NCBI GenBank assembly: GCA_937888725.1 | Contig: CALARE010000009.1 | Span: 9,315-73,314 of the forward strand | Direction: 5' to 3' | Source of the DNA: an uncultured Alphaproteobacteria bacterium | GTDB lineage: Bacteria > Pseudomonadota > Alphaproteobacteria > CAAHEQ01 > UBA3637 | DNA: 64,000 nt | In this document: positions 25,884 through 35,631 of the stretch, piece by piece | Layout of the letters: the number at the start of each line of letters is the position of its first letter | Position numbering within the stretch: position 1 is the first letter of the stretch | Position numbers and translations under genes: made by a program | The notes under the pieces: model-generated | What the model was told of the DNA's origin: nothing | Database searches by the model: none | What the model saw: the letters and a program-made list of their open reading frames with translations, nothing else

Positions 25884-28800
25884 TTATCCTGCCAATTTTT
25901 GGTTTAACATTATAGATATTGCAATTTTATACACTTCTATAAAATAATTTTGGTTAAAATTTATAAAATCTTTTATTGAAAATTTAATTAATTCATTAAT
26001 ATTTGATGGGTTTGAATTAAGCTCTTGATAAAAAGAATAAAAAGCACAGACTTGAGGGAAATTAACAACATCTTCTATAAAGTAATTAAATTTATTCAAT
26101 CTAAATAAATGTTTTTCAAGATTACTTAATTCTACCGGGTGTTTTACTTTTATTTCATTGTATACCTTATCAAATGGTAGATATATCCAATTATCTTCCT
26201 CTAATGAATTTTGTGTTTGTAGTTGATGCATCCAACACATTTCAACAATATTCCCGTATTCGTCAAATACTTGTTTTGTAAAAATTTCATCACTTAGCTC
26301 TTTAATACTTTTTGTATTTGCGATAGAAACATGAGGAACGATATTGCCAAGTATAAGAAAATTGTAAAACTTTGAAAGCAAACCGCAAAGTGAATAATAT
26401 ACAGCCAATTCTATTTCGGGGAATGTTTCAGACAAGATATTAAATTGCTCATTAATTTGCGATTTTAGAATTTCTTCCATGCCTGGTATAGAAGAAAATG
26501 TTGTTTTAATATAGTTTAAATATTCTTCAATAGCAGGCTCCCAAAGTGAGAATGGGATAGTTGCCGGAACAGATATTACTTCTTCTTTTATTTTTTGAAG
26601 CATAAATCTATCAGATGAAAAATAGATGAGCAATCTGCATAATATTTTTTCATCTGAACATAATATTTGCCAAAGGTTCATAGATGATAGTGGAATGTCG
26701 TGTGAAACAAAAATTTGCTTCAAACTACTAATATCTTTCCATACATCAGATGAAAAATCTGAAAGGTTTGCAAGTATGATATCTTTTATTTGTTGTTTAT
26801 TATCGGCCTCTAAAACAGCTTCTTCAATTTCTTCAAAAGAAGCATCTGAGTAAGAAATTTCATTTTTTAAAATTACTAATTTATATAATTCGGTAAGTTC
26901 ATCTAGACTAGTATCACTATATAGAATTAGAGGTTTGGTGTTTATTTGAGATTTTTTATCAGAAACCAGGATGTAACAATTCTTTTTTAAATCAATTGGT
27001 TCAATACTCCAATATCCTGTACATATTTGGTCCTCCATCTTCTGCTCAAGAATAACAGGTTCACATTCAGGATCGGATAAATTGATGGCTTTGACTATTG
27101 TGTTTTTGAGCATGTCATTTGTATACATACCAAAATTTGCAGGCGGTATATAAACTGATTGGGTTTCTAGCAACAGATGTGTATCGTATCTTGAAACATT
27201 TATAAATCCCAAATTTTTATTTTCTAACGTTATAGATATTTTGACTTTGTCATCTTCATTTTCGGAATACCCAAATAAATTTTTTATATTGTCTTCAAAA
27301 TCAATTAATTTAATCTCTGTTAATACGTCATTTGTGTATATATGGCGTGTTAAAGACAAATTTTTACTTGTTCGTACTTTTGTACGTAATTCAAAATGAA
27401 GTTTATATTTTGAAGAAGATTTTAAGTTATTAAATATTCTAATTCTTTTGCCCATTAAATGAACTAAAGAAATATTAGAAGAATTTATACATTTTTTATT
27501 TTCATCAAAAAATGATACTCCAACTGAAGGGTATGGAAGATATATCAGAGATGTACCACCGCTATACCAATATATCTTAAAACATACTTTATCTGGTTTT
27601 GTTGTTGTAGTTTCAAATTGAAATTCACATCCATCAACTACTGTGCATTTTAATGAATCAGATAATAATGGTTCAATTTTAATGGCATTTAAACTATTAA
27701 GCTTAATTACTCCATTACCATTTTCCAACGCATTAAAATTTATTGATGAACTGGGTGGTAATATCGTCACGCTAAAAGTTTTAGAAATACCACCATGGGT
27801 ACAATTGATATCAAGATTTCCCGAAAACTTATTGATGTCTACAATGGGGTGTGTTGTATCTTTGTAATAATAATTTATATATCGTGAAGAAACATCATTT
27901 TTTTTAGAAGTCTCATCATAATATATAATTTTTGGAATTCCACGATAAGCAACAAATGGGAAAGTTTTATACGTTATAATATTGCCTTCTACACAATATT
28001 TATTGTTTGAAGGGTTAGATGAATTTAATTGAACAAAAAAGTCATCAAATTCAAAACTTTCTTTGCATTTAATTAATCTGAAGACAATATCGTCAATTAC
28101 AATATCAGTTACATATTCACCTACTGAACTATAATCATTGTTTTTTTCATTATATGCTATAAAGCATTCGCTTTCTCTTAAATACGCACTTCCATTGTTT
28201 TTTAATATTAATAGGCCATCTTCGTTTTCAGTAAATACAAGGGGCCTATTAACATCAATTGATTGAGAAATTGTGATGCTATTTGATTGTATTTTATTAT
28301 CAGCACTGGATAAAAATAATGTTACAGAATTTTTGACATCAAGTCTATCGTCAAATTGTCTTATTTTATACTGTTTTTTTGATCCAAGTATTAAGTTTAC
28401 AATAGCAATTGTTGTATTTTCGCTATCTAAGTTATTGATATAAAATGTTTGAGGTAATGTATTTACATCAGTAATTCCAAAATATTTTGAAAAATATTTA
28501 GCCTCTACATTAAATTCAGGAAAAATAAATTGAAATTTTAATTTATTTGAATTTTCTAAATCCAGTATTCTTTCAACTGTTGGGATTTTCCCCTGTACTC
28601 TCACTCCTGTGGAACGACTTGCTTCTTCTACGAAACCACTCAACATTTTTTCAACAGATGCATCCTCCATAAGAAGAGGAAACTGAGACTTCCAATCTGG
28701 AGCTCGTTGATTTAATATTTGAATTGGATTTTTATACTCTTGTAGCTTATAATCTATTTTTAGCTTGATAATAGTTGTTACTAAACTTGTAATAAGTTCA

Positions 28801-29375
28801 CAAATTTCATCTTTTCTAATGGCTTCAGGAAGTATTTTTTGCAGATTTTTAACATATGCAAATAATTCAGCTCCGTTTGAAGTATGCTCTGTTGCAAATC
28901 TAATTGTATGATGCAGTATTTTTACAACAGGAGAATTTTTGCTTGCTGCTTGTATAAATTTAGAAGGAATACCACCATTTGCTACAATTGCACCTAAATA
29001 TTTTTTACCAGAAACTAAAGTTATGTTATACTTCCAGTACTGTAAAGCTTCTATAATTGCATTGGTTCTTACGTTGGATTGATATATTTTTAATTCGTCA
29101 TTGGAAATAGATGAAAATATGGGATCCCATGACCAAGCACCACCCTTGTATTCACGTTTCCACCATTCAGAAGCATAAAGCACAAAGCAGCGAGAAAAAT
29201 ACTTATTTTTAAGCAAATCTACGAGCGAATGGTATTGACAGCAATATTTTAGTTTGTTTCTAAGGTCTTCGTATTCTGCTTTGTTCATCTGATATGCATA
29301 AAGCATCATGCCATTTGGGTAAGGCATATTCCTTTTTTGTAAAAAATCTCTTAAAAATTCATGTAATATTTCCAT
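25884..29375 (-). CDS. druH: Druantia DruH-like protein, 1163 residues
   Basis: No enzymatic motif recognised. Residues 1-100 contain FLRDFLQKRNMPYPNGMMLY and ASEWWKREYKGGAWSWDPI, which I recognise from the STY4851/ECs_5259-type proteins encoded next to DruE-type helicases in enterobacterial islands (DruH of Druantia type III). The middle is beta-strand-rich, suggesting immunoglobulin-like or carbohydrate-binding-like folds; the last 250 residues look helical. It directly precedes and is coupled to the DruE gene. The start at 29375 (MEILHEF) is preceded by AAAGGTGCCTAT; the upstream in-frame ATG has no ribosome site. The identity as DruH is based on memory of the family plus context. Confidence 0.72.
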   Translation of the reverse strand: MEILHEFLRDFLQKRNMPYPNGMMLYAYQMNKAEYEDLRNKLKYCCQYHSLVDLLKNKYFSRCFVLYASEWWKREYKGGAWSWDPIFSSISNDELKIYQSNVRTNAIIEALQYWKYNITLVSGKKYLGAIVANGGIPSKFIQAASKNSPVVKILHHTIRFATEHTSNGAELFAYVKNLQKILPEAIRKDEICELITSLVTTIIKLKIDYKLQEYKNPIQILNQRAPDWKSQFPLLMEDASVEKMLSGFVEEASRSTGVRVQGKIPTVERILDLENSNKLKFQFIFPEFNVEAKYFSKYFGITDVNTLPQTFYINNLDSENTTIAIVNLILGSKKQYKIRQFDDRLDVKNSVTLFLSSADNKIQSNSITISQSIDVNRPLVFTENEDGLLILKNNGSAYLRESECFIAYNEKNNDYSSVGEYVTDIVIDDIVFRLIKCKESFEFDDFFVQLNSSNPSNNKYCVEGNIITYKTFPFVAYRGIPKIIYYDETSKKNDVSSRYINYYYKDTTHPIVDINKFSGNLDINCTHGGISKTFSVTILPPSSSINFNALENGNGVIKLNSLNAIKIEPLLSDSLKCTVVDGCEFQFETTTTKPDKVCFKIYWYSGGTSLIYLPYPSVGVSFFDENKKCINSSNISLVHLMGKRIRIFNNLKSSSKYKLHFELRTKVRTSKNLSLTRHIYTNDVLTEIKLIDFEDNIKNLFGYSENEDDKVKISITLENKNLGFINVSRYDTHLLLETQSVYIPPANFGMYTNDMLKNTIVKAINLSDPECEPVILEQKMEDQICTGYWSIEPIDLKKNCYILVSDKKSQINTKPLILYSDTSLDELTELYKLVILKNEISYSDASFEEIEEAVLEADNKQQIKDIILANLSDFSSDVWKDISSLKQIFVSHDIPLSSMNLWQILCSDEKILCRLLIYFSSDRFMLQKIKEEVISVPATIPFSLWEPAIEEYLNYIKTTFSSIPGMEEILKSQINEQFNILSETFPEIELAVYYSLCGLLSKFYNFLILGNIVPHVSIANTKSIKELSDEIFTKQVFDEYGNIVEMCWMHQLQTQNSLEEDNWIYLPFDKVYNEIKVKHPVELSNLEKHLFRLNKFNYFIEDVVNFPQVCAFYSFYQELNSNPSNINELIKFSIKDFINFNQNYFIEVYKIAISIMLNQKLAG

Positions 29376-29536
29376 ATAGGCACCTTTAATGAATACAATA
29401 TTGTATTTCATAGCATATTTTTTTTAATTATTCAACAAACTTCATTATTAGAAGTGCCAAAAAATGACGTTTGTTCATATGTTTTTTTGCAAAAATAGTT
29501 AAGGTATCTACTTTAAGGAACTTTAATATTTTCTAC

Positions 29537-29556
29537 AACTTACGCACATGGTGTTT
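29537..29556 (+). repeat. 20-bp direct repeat flanking the Druantia pair, right copy
   Basis: AACTTACGCACATGGTGTTT, 19 of 20 identical to 19829-19848, between the DruH start and the mod promoter. Confidence 0.65.
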
Positions 29557-29605
29557 GGGGTATATAAAGAGATTTTCATTTTTTTTGAAAAAAATGACTA
29601 TTTTC

Positions 29606-29634
29606 TTGCAATTTTAGGTATAAGTCGTTAAAAT
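29606..29634 (+). promoter_or_regulatory. Promoter of the type III restriction-modification operon
   Basis: TTGCAA (29606-29611), 17 bp, TAAAAT (29629-29634); ATG at 29676 follows GAGGTGTTTTC. Confidence 0.6.
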
Positions 29635-29675
29635 GTGACGGATTATAATTTTATGCTGATAAATGAGGTGTTTTC

Positions 29676-31724
29676 ATGGCAGACGATATTCAAATTCAAA
29701 AAATGGACGGCAAGAGCCTTGATGTGACGGGCGTAAACAAGGAAAAGTTGAAAACGGTTTTTCCTGAGTGTTTTACCGAGGGTAATTTGGATATTGATAA
29801 ACTGTTGTCTTTATGTGGTGAATACATAGACAACGATTTTGAAAAGTATAAATTTGAATGGAAAGGCAAATCTGAATGTTATCGGATTACTGGTAAGCGT
29901 TCAACCGGGACACTTCGTCCTTGTGTGGAAGAGAGCGTGGATTTTGAAAACACCAATAATCTTTATATTGAAGGCGACAATTTAGAAGTTTTGAAACTTT
30001 TACAAACAGCCTATTATCGCAAAGTCAAAATGATTTATATTGATCCGCCGTATAACACAGGCAATGATTTTGTTTATGAAGATGATTTTAAGAACCCGAT
30101 GGCAAAATATAAAGAAATTACAAGCCAAACAACAAAATCAAATCCCGAAACAATGGGCAGATATCATACCAACTGGTTGAATATGATGTATCCTCGCTTG
30201 CGTTTAGCCTCTAACTTACTTCGTGATGATGGTGTGATTTTTATCAGCATTGATGATAATGAAGTTACAAATCTTCGTCGTTTATGCGATGAGGTATTTG
30301 GGGAGGAGAATTTTGTAGCTCAATTTATAGTAGCCTCTAATTCAACAAAAAATAATTCAAAATATGTTTCTGTTTCTCATGAGTATATTTTATGTTACTG
30401 TAAAAATATCTACTCACTTGGAGATGAGTGGAAAGTAAAAAAGAATAACGTTGATGAATATTACAATCGTGCAATGCAACTTGTTAAAAGAAATTTATCA
30501 GAAGATGAGATTCATAATGAATTATTAGAGTTGGTAAAATATCCAAGATTTTATGATTTAGATCACTATACCTATGCGGATAAAAAAGGAATATATCAGA
30601 CAGATAATCCTGGTGGAGTAACCAATGGAAATATGCTTACGGAAGTTATTCATCCTGTAACAGGAAAAGTCTGTGCAAAACCCATTGGGGGTTGGAGATA
30701 TAAAGATGAAGAAATCAAAAGATTAGAAAAAGAAGGTTTGTTAGCTTTTGGTAAAGATGAGACAATCGTTCCTAGACCTAAACGATATTTAGGGGATTAT
30801 ATTTATCAAGTTCCTAAATCAACGCTTTTCTTTGACTCTCAATCATCTACAAAATGGTTAAAAGCTAATAATTTGCCTTTTGATTTTGCAAAGGCAGTTG
30901 ATTTTATAAAGTATATTTTATCTACCTCATCTAAGGAAGACGATATCATTCTTGACTTTTTCTCAGGCTCTGCAACTACGGCTCATGCAGTTATGCAATT
31001 AAATGCCGAAGATGGTGGCAAACGTCAATTTATCATGGTGCAATTACCGGAAGTAACCGATGAAAAGTCTGAAGCATTCAAAGCCGGATATAAAAACATT
31101 TGTGAAATAGGTAAAGAGCGTATCCGTCGTGCCGGTGCTAAAATCAAAGCAGAAGATGATTTATGGAAAGAAGTTCCTCTTAATCGACTTCCCACACCAG
31201 AAGCACAGGCTTGGGTGCCTCCAAATTTAGTTAGAGTAGAAGACTTAAAAGATAGAAAATCACCAATAGAATATGTTGATGAAAGTAAAAATCCTGATGT
31301 TGGCTTTAAAGTATTCAAATTAGATACTTCAAACCTTGTTAAATGGGATGATACTCCTATTGAAGGGGTTGATACAACCGATTTGTTTAATCGTATGGAC
31401 GGTATGGTTGAAAGCATTAAAAAAGACCGGACCGAACTTGATGTTGTCTATGAAGTAATGTTAAAACTCGGGATTCCCTTGACATATAAAGTCTTTGAAA
31501 ATGAAGTGAATGGTCGCAAAGTTTACTCTATTGGCGATGATGGGTTGATTTTGGTATGCTTGGATAAATCAAATGGCGGCATTACACCGGAAGATATTTC
31601 TGCTATGTGCGATTTAACACCGGCTAAAATCGTAGCTGCAGAAGAAGCCTTTAAGGACGATGTCGCTCTTTCAAACGCTTACTACATCTCAAAAGACAAA
31701 GGCGTGGAAATAGAATTGTTGTAG
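29676..31724 (+). CDS. mod: Type III restriction-modification methylase subunit (Mod)
   Basis: 682 residues. N6-adenine methyltransferase of the beta order: catalytic DPPY at 123-126 (IYIDPPYNTGNDF) precedes the AdoMet motif DFFSGSATTAHAV near 427. The segment between them, about residues 215-400, is the target-recognition region and therefore sets the DNA site, which cannot be read by eye. The first 85 residues and the C-terminal 200 fit Mod subunits that pair with Res. In such systems Mod protects one strand of the recognition site. It is the first gene of a four-gene operon; an 11-bp gap separates it from the next gene. Confidence 0.92.
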   Translation: MADDIQIQKMDGKSLDVTGVNKEKLKTVFPECFTEGNLDIDKLLSLCGEYIDNDFEKYKFEWKGKSECYRITGKRSTGTLRPCVEESVDFENTNNLYIEGDNLEVLKLLQTAYYRKVKMIYIDPPYNTGNDFVYEDDFKNPMAKYKEITSQTTKSNPETMGRYHTNWLNMMYPRLRLASNLLRDDGVIFISIDDNEVTNLRRLCDEVFGEENFVAQFIVASNSTKNNSKYVSVSHEYILCYCKNIYSLGDEWKVKKNNVDEYYNRAMQLVKRNLSEDEIHNELLELVKYPRFYDLDHYTYADKKGIYQTDNPGGVTNGNMLTEVIHPVTGKVCAKPIGGWRYKDEEIKRLEKEGLLAFGKDETIVPRPKRYLGDYIYQVPKSTLFFDSQSSTKWLKANNLPFDFAKAVDFIKYILSTSSKEDDIILDFFSGSATTAHAVMQLNAEDGGKRQFIMVQLPEVTDEKSEAFKAGYKNICEIGKERIRRAGAKIKAEDDLWKEVPLNRLPTPEAQAWVPPNLVRVEDLKDRKSPIEYVDESKNPDVGFKVFKLDTSNLVKWDDTPIEGVDTTDLFNRMDGMVESIKKDRTELDVVYEVMLKLGIPLTYKVFENEVNGRKVYSIGDDGLILVCLDKSNGGITPEDISAMCDLTPAKIVAAEEAFKDDVALSNAYYISKDKGVEIELL

Positions 31725-31734
31725 AGGTGTTGGG

Positions 31735-32457
31735 ATGATTTTTATATTTGAAGAAATAATAACAAAAGGTTTTTGGGATTGGATTGAAACAATAGCCACA
31801 ATATTGGGTAATATTGGTCTTTTTATTATTACTTTTTACGTATTCTGGAAACAATATTTTTCAAAAAATATAAAAATAACTTCAAGCGGAGAACATTCGT
31901 CTATTTACTTTGGAAATGCGATTAACTGTACGCTTTTTAACAAGACACTTTCACCTGTTGTTGTTGAAAAAATTGATGTTGTATATGATAATAAATATGA
32001 AGTAACTATAAAAGATTTTAAAGAAAATCCTCTTGTTCTAGAATATTTTAGATCAGCTTATATTAAAGGGGAAAGATATACTTCATTATCTGAAAAATTA
32101 AATACTCTTTTTGCAAGAGATGTCTATTATAAAGTCAAAACCCCAGATAAAACTATACTGATAAAAAGTAGAGGAAAAATAAAGAAGAAAAATAAACTTA
32201 CGCATATTGCAACATTTACACAACGTTTTGATGATACTGTAATTTCAAAAGGTGTACGCTATGTTTTAATTTATTGGCTAAAAGGAACTAAGGAATTTAA
32301 TAGGGTATTCATTTTAGATAACGGTATGATGGACAAGAATATTGCAAACTTCAATCAATTACCAAGAGAAATTCTTGGCAAACCAAAAGAAATGTTAAAG
32401 TTTTTTAAAGAAACATTCAACAATCCAGATTTAAATATTCGGATTCATGAACTTTAA
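31735..32457 (+). CDS. Membrane-anchored protein of unknown function inside the type III operon
   Basis: 240 residues, not recognised. One N-terminal membrane segment (ATILGNIGLFIITFYVFW, about residues 22-40) is followed by a basic stop-transfer (KQYFSKNIK) and then a soluble, probably beta-rich domain with Tyr- and Lys-rich strands facing the cytoplasm if the N-terminus is outside. No nuclease, nucleotide or metal motif is seen. It sits between mod and res, 10 bp after mod and 27 bp before res, all on one transcript. Restriction genes with a membrane-anchored companion are unusual; it may be an accessory sensor or effector, or a later insertion. Base composition is more AT-rich than its neighbours, which favours separate acquisition. 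Confidence 0.72.
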   Translation: MIFIFEEIITKGFWDWIETIATILGNIGLFIITFYVFWKQYFSKNIKITSSGEHSSIYFGNAINCTLFNKTLSPVVVEKIDVVYDNKYEVTIKDFKENPLVLEYFRSAYIKGERYTSLSEKLNTLFARDVYYKVKTPDKTILIKSRGKIKKKNKLTHIATFTQRFDDTVISKGVRYVLIYWLKGTKEFNRVFILDNGMMDKNIANFNQLPREILGKPKEMLKFFKETFNNPDLNIRIHEL

Positions 32458-32484
32458 TCAGTTTATTGCCAAGTGAGGATATTA

Positions 32485-35400
32485 ATGAAACTAAAGTTTA
32501 AGAATCAAGAATTTCAGACCGATGCCGTGAATGCGGCGGTGGAGCTGTTCAAAGGCCAAGAAAAAGCAAATATGACTTTTTCAATCGCTGATAACTCCGC
32601 GCAAGCCTCTTTTTTGCAAAATGAATTCGGTTTTGGTAACAAGTTGGTGTTAGATGAGGAAACAATAAACAACAATCTTCATGCAATCCAAAAAGCTCAT
32701 TCTCTCCCCCAAACCGATATTGAATCTGGCAAAGCCTTGCCCATTTCTATTGAAATGGAAACCGGAACCGGTAAAACCTATGTTTACACAAAAACTATTT
32801 TGGAACTCAATAAACGTTATGGTTTTACAAAATTTATCATTGTTGTGCCAAGCATTGCTATTCGTGAAGGTGTGAATAAATCTTTCCAAATCACCGAAGA
32901 ACACTTTAAAAATCAGTATGACAGCGTGCCTTACAGATATTTTATCTATAATTCGGCTAAACTGTCTGATGTTCGGGCTTTTGCAACCTCCAGTAACATT
33001 GAAATTATGATTATCAACATTGATGCTTTCAAAAAAGCTGAAAATATCATCAATCAAGAGCAAGAAAAGCTCAATGGCGAAACCGCAATGAGATATATTC
33101 AAGACACAAATCCGGTTGTGATTATTGATGAACCGCAAAGCGTTGATAATACACCTAAGGCAAAAGAAGCCATTGCGACCTTAAATCCTTTGTGTGTCTT
33201 ACGTTATTCTGCAACCCACAGAGAAAAGCAAAATCTTGTCTATCGTTTAACGCCGGTTGATACTTATCAAATGGGATTGGTTAAGCAGATTTGTGTTATT
33301 TCAAACTCGGTTATCAACGATTCAAACAAGCCTTACATTGCATTAAAATCTGTTTCCAGTAGCGGTGGATTTAGTGCCAAAATTGAAATCGATGTTGAAG
33401 GTAAAGACGGTAAAGTGTCCCGTAAAACAATAACCGTTAAGCCGGGAGATGATCTGTACTTAAAATCAGGACATCGTCAATTATACGAAGGCTATGTCGT
33501 GGCCGGTATTGACTGTACAAGCGGTTATGAGTGTATTGAATTTTCTAATGCCGAATGCTTGAATTTAGGTAAAACCATCGGTAGTGTTGATGAAAGTATC
33601 ATTAAACGAGCTCAGATTTATCACACCATCAAAACACATTTGGAAAAGGAAATCCGCTTGTTTGACAAAGGAATTAAGGTCTTGTCCTTGTTCTTTATTG
33701 ATGAAGTTAAAAAATACCGTTTAGAGGATGGCGGACAAGGTATTTATGCCAAAATGTTTGAAGAATGCTATAACGAATTGATAAATAATCCTCGTTATGC
33801 TGTTTTAAAAGAAAAGTTTAATACGGATGTTACCAAGGCTCATGACGGATATTTCTCTCAGGATAAAAAAGGTAAATATAAAGACACCAAGGGCGATACG
33901 CAGGCCGATGATGATACCTATAACACCATTATGAAAGACAAAGAAAAACTGCTATCTTTTGAATGTCCGTTAAGATTTATCTTCTCTCACTCCGCACTAA
34001 AAGAAGGTTGGGATAACCCGAACGTTTTCCAAGTTTGCACTTTAATCGAGCAAAAATCGGTCTTTACCTGTCGTCAAAAGGTCGGTCGAGGACTTCGTTT
34101 GTGTGTCAATCAGGATGGCGAACGCATTGAGGATAAAGACGTCAATGTCTTGCATGTCATTGCTAATGAAAGCTTTGCCGAGTTTGCCGATAAACTGCAA
34201 AAAGAAATTGAAGAAGAAACCGGCGTTAAGTTTGGTGTTTTGGAAATCGGTATGTTGACAGGGTTAACTTACGAAGAAGAAGTTAAGGTTGAAAAACAAA
34301 TCTCTCAGGAAACTGCCGAAACAGTTGTTCAAGAACTTCAAAAGACCGGCGTTATTGATGATTGTGGGGCGGTTAATAAAGAAGTGGCCGTTGAAACAAT
34401 TGAGCTTTCAAGTGTGCCGGAACCTGTTAAAAAAGAAATTATTGAAACGATAAGACAGGAAAAACCCGTAACAGTTGCTGCTCTTTCGCAAACAACCTAT
34501 ACCGAAACAAAGGTTGAAAAAGTTTCTGTCAGCTATGAAGAAGCCGTTCAAATCATGGAAGATTTAAAAGGCACTCAGGTCATTGACAGTAAAGGTAAAA
34601 TCAAAGATACCATGAAGGCAGAACTGGCCGCCGGTACTTTGAATTTAAGCGACAGATGGTCAAAGGCAAAACAACGTGCTGTTTTACAGGCCTTAAATAA
34701 AGCCGATAATAAACCGGTTATTCGGGATGCAAGCAAAGAAGTGACTGTTAAATTAAAGAAAAAAGCAATCCTTAGTCCCGAATTTATGGAATTGTGGAAT
34801 AAAATCAAGCAAAAGACCACTTATCGTGTTCAATTTGATTTGGATACTTTGGTTGCAAACAGCATTAAAGAAATTAAGGAAATGCCCGAAATCGGAACGG
34901 CTCGCTTACTCAGTCAAACAGCCAGTGTTAATATTGAAAAATCGGGTGTTTCGCACCAAGCAGGAAGAACATATATTCAAGATTTAACCCGTAACTATGA
35001 AACATTACCGGATATTTTACGCCTGATTTCCACGAAGACGCTTTTGAAACGGTCAACAGTTAATCGTATTTTACAAGAAAGTGGTCGCATGGCAGACTTT
35101 TTGAAGAATCCGCAAGAGTTTTATGAAAAAACATTGGAAATTATTGAACGCAATCGTCATAAATTGGCTATTGACGGTATTAAGTATATTAAACTCGCCG
35201 ATGAAGAATACTATGTTCAAGAAATTTTTGACAGCACTGAGTTGATAGCTAACCTTGATAAGAACGCAGTTGCCGTTGAAAACAGTGTTTATGATCATGT
35301 CATTTATGATAGTGGAGTTGAAAGCAAATTTGCTGTTGCCTTGGATAAAGATCCGGATGTTAAAATGTTCTTTAAAATCCCAAGCCGATTTAAAATTGAA

Positions 35401-35628
35401 ACACCTATCGGAACCTATAATCCGGACTGGGCAGTTTATTTAGAGAAAAATGGCGAGCAAAAACTTTACTTTGTGTTAGAAACCAAAGGAACGGATAATT
35501 TATTCTTGCTTAGAGAAGAAGAAAAATTGAAAATCATGTGCGGAGCCGAACACTTTAAGGCTTTAGACGGCGTTAGTTTTTCAAAAAATCCTGTCAGAGA
35601 ATGGAAAGAATTTAAACAAACGGTGTAA
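32485..35628 (+). CDS. res: Type III restriction enzyme Res subunit (helicase-nuclease)
   Basis: 1047 residues. Superfamily 2 translocase: ETGTGKT (Walker A, 92-98), IIDEPQSVD (215-218 = DEPQ, a usual Res variant of the DEAx box), and RQKVGRGLRL (motif VI). The C-terminal PD-(D/E)xK nuclease is visible as YNPDWAVYL followed by FVLETKG, giving D, E and K in the right order. With Mod it recognises unmethylated site pairs and cleaves at a distance. The true start is ATG at 32485 after GTGAGGATATTA; a GTG 12 bp upstream overlaps the ribosome site. A long spacer at residues 590-800 is rich in Glu/Lys/Val and may be flexible. Confidence 0.93.
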   Translation: MKLKFKNQEFQTDAVNAAVELFKGQEKANMTFSIADNSAQASFLQNEFGFGNKLVLDEETINNNLHAIQKAHSLPQTDIESGKALPISIEMETGTGKTYVYTKTILELNKRYGFTKFIIVVPSIAIREGVNKSFQITEEHFKNQYDSVPYRYFIYNSAKLSDVRAFATSSNIEIMIINIDAFKKAENIINQEQEKLNGETAMRYIQDTNPVVIIDEPQSVDNTPKAKEAIATLNPLCVLRYSATHREKQNLVYRLTPVDTYQMGLVKQICVISNSVINDSNKPYIALKSVSSSGGFSAKIEIDVEGKDGKVSRKTITVKPGDDLYLKSGHRQLYEGYVVAGIDCTSGYECIEFSNAECLNLGKTIGSVDESIIKRAQIYHTIKTHLEKEIRLFDKGIKVLSLFFIDEVKKYRLEDGGQGIYAKMFEECYNELINNPRYAVLKEKFNTDVTKAHDGYFSQDKKGKYKDTKGDTQADDDTYNTIMKDKEKLLSFECPLRFIFSHSALKEGWDNPNVFQVCTLIEQKSVFTCRQKVGRGLRLCVNQDGERIEDKDVNVLHVIANESFAEFADKLQKEIEEETGVKFGVLEIGMLTGLTYEEEVKVEKQISQETAETVVQELQKTGVIDDCGAVNKEVAVETIELSSVPEPVKKEIIETIRQEKPVTVAALSQTTYTETKVEKVSVSYEEAVQIMEDLKGTQVIDSKGKIKDTMKAELAAGTLNLSDRWSKAKQRAVLQALNKADNKPVIRDASKEVTVKLKKKAILSPEFMELWNKIKQKTTYRVQFDLDTLVANSIKEIKEMPEIGTARLLSQTASVNIEKSGVSHQAGRTYIQDLTRNYETLPDILRLISTKTLLKRSTVNRILQESGRMADFLKNPQEFYEKTLEIIERNRHKLAIDGIKYIKLADEEYYVQEIFDSTELIANLDKNAVAVENSVYDHVIYDSGVESKFAVALDKDPDVKMFFKIPSRFKIETPIGTYNPDWAVYLEKNGEQKLYFVLETKGTDNLFLLREEEKLKIMCGAEHFKALDGVSFSKNPVREWKEFKQTV

Positions 35629-35631
35629 ACA

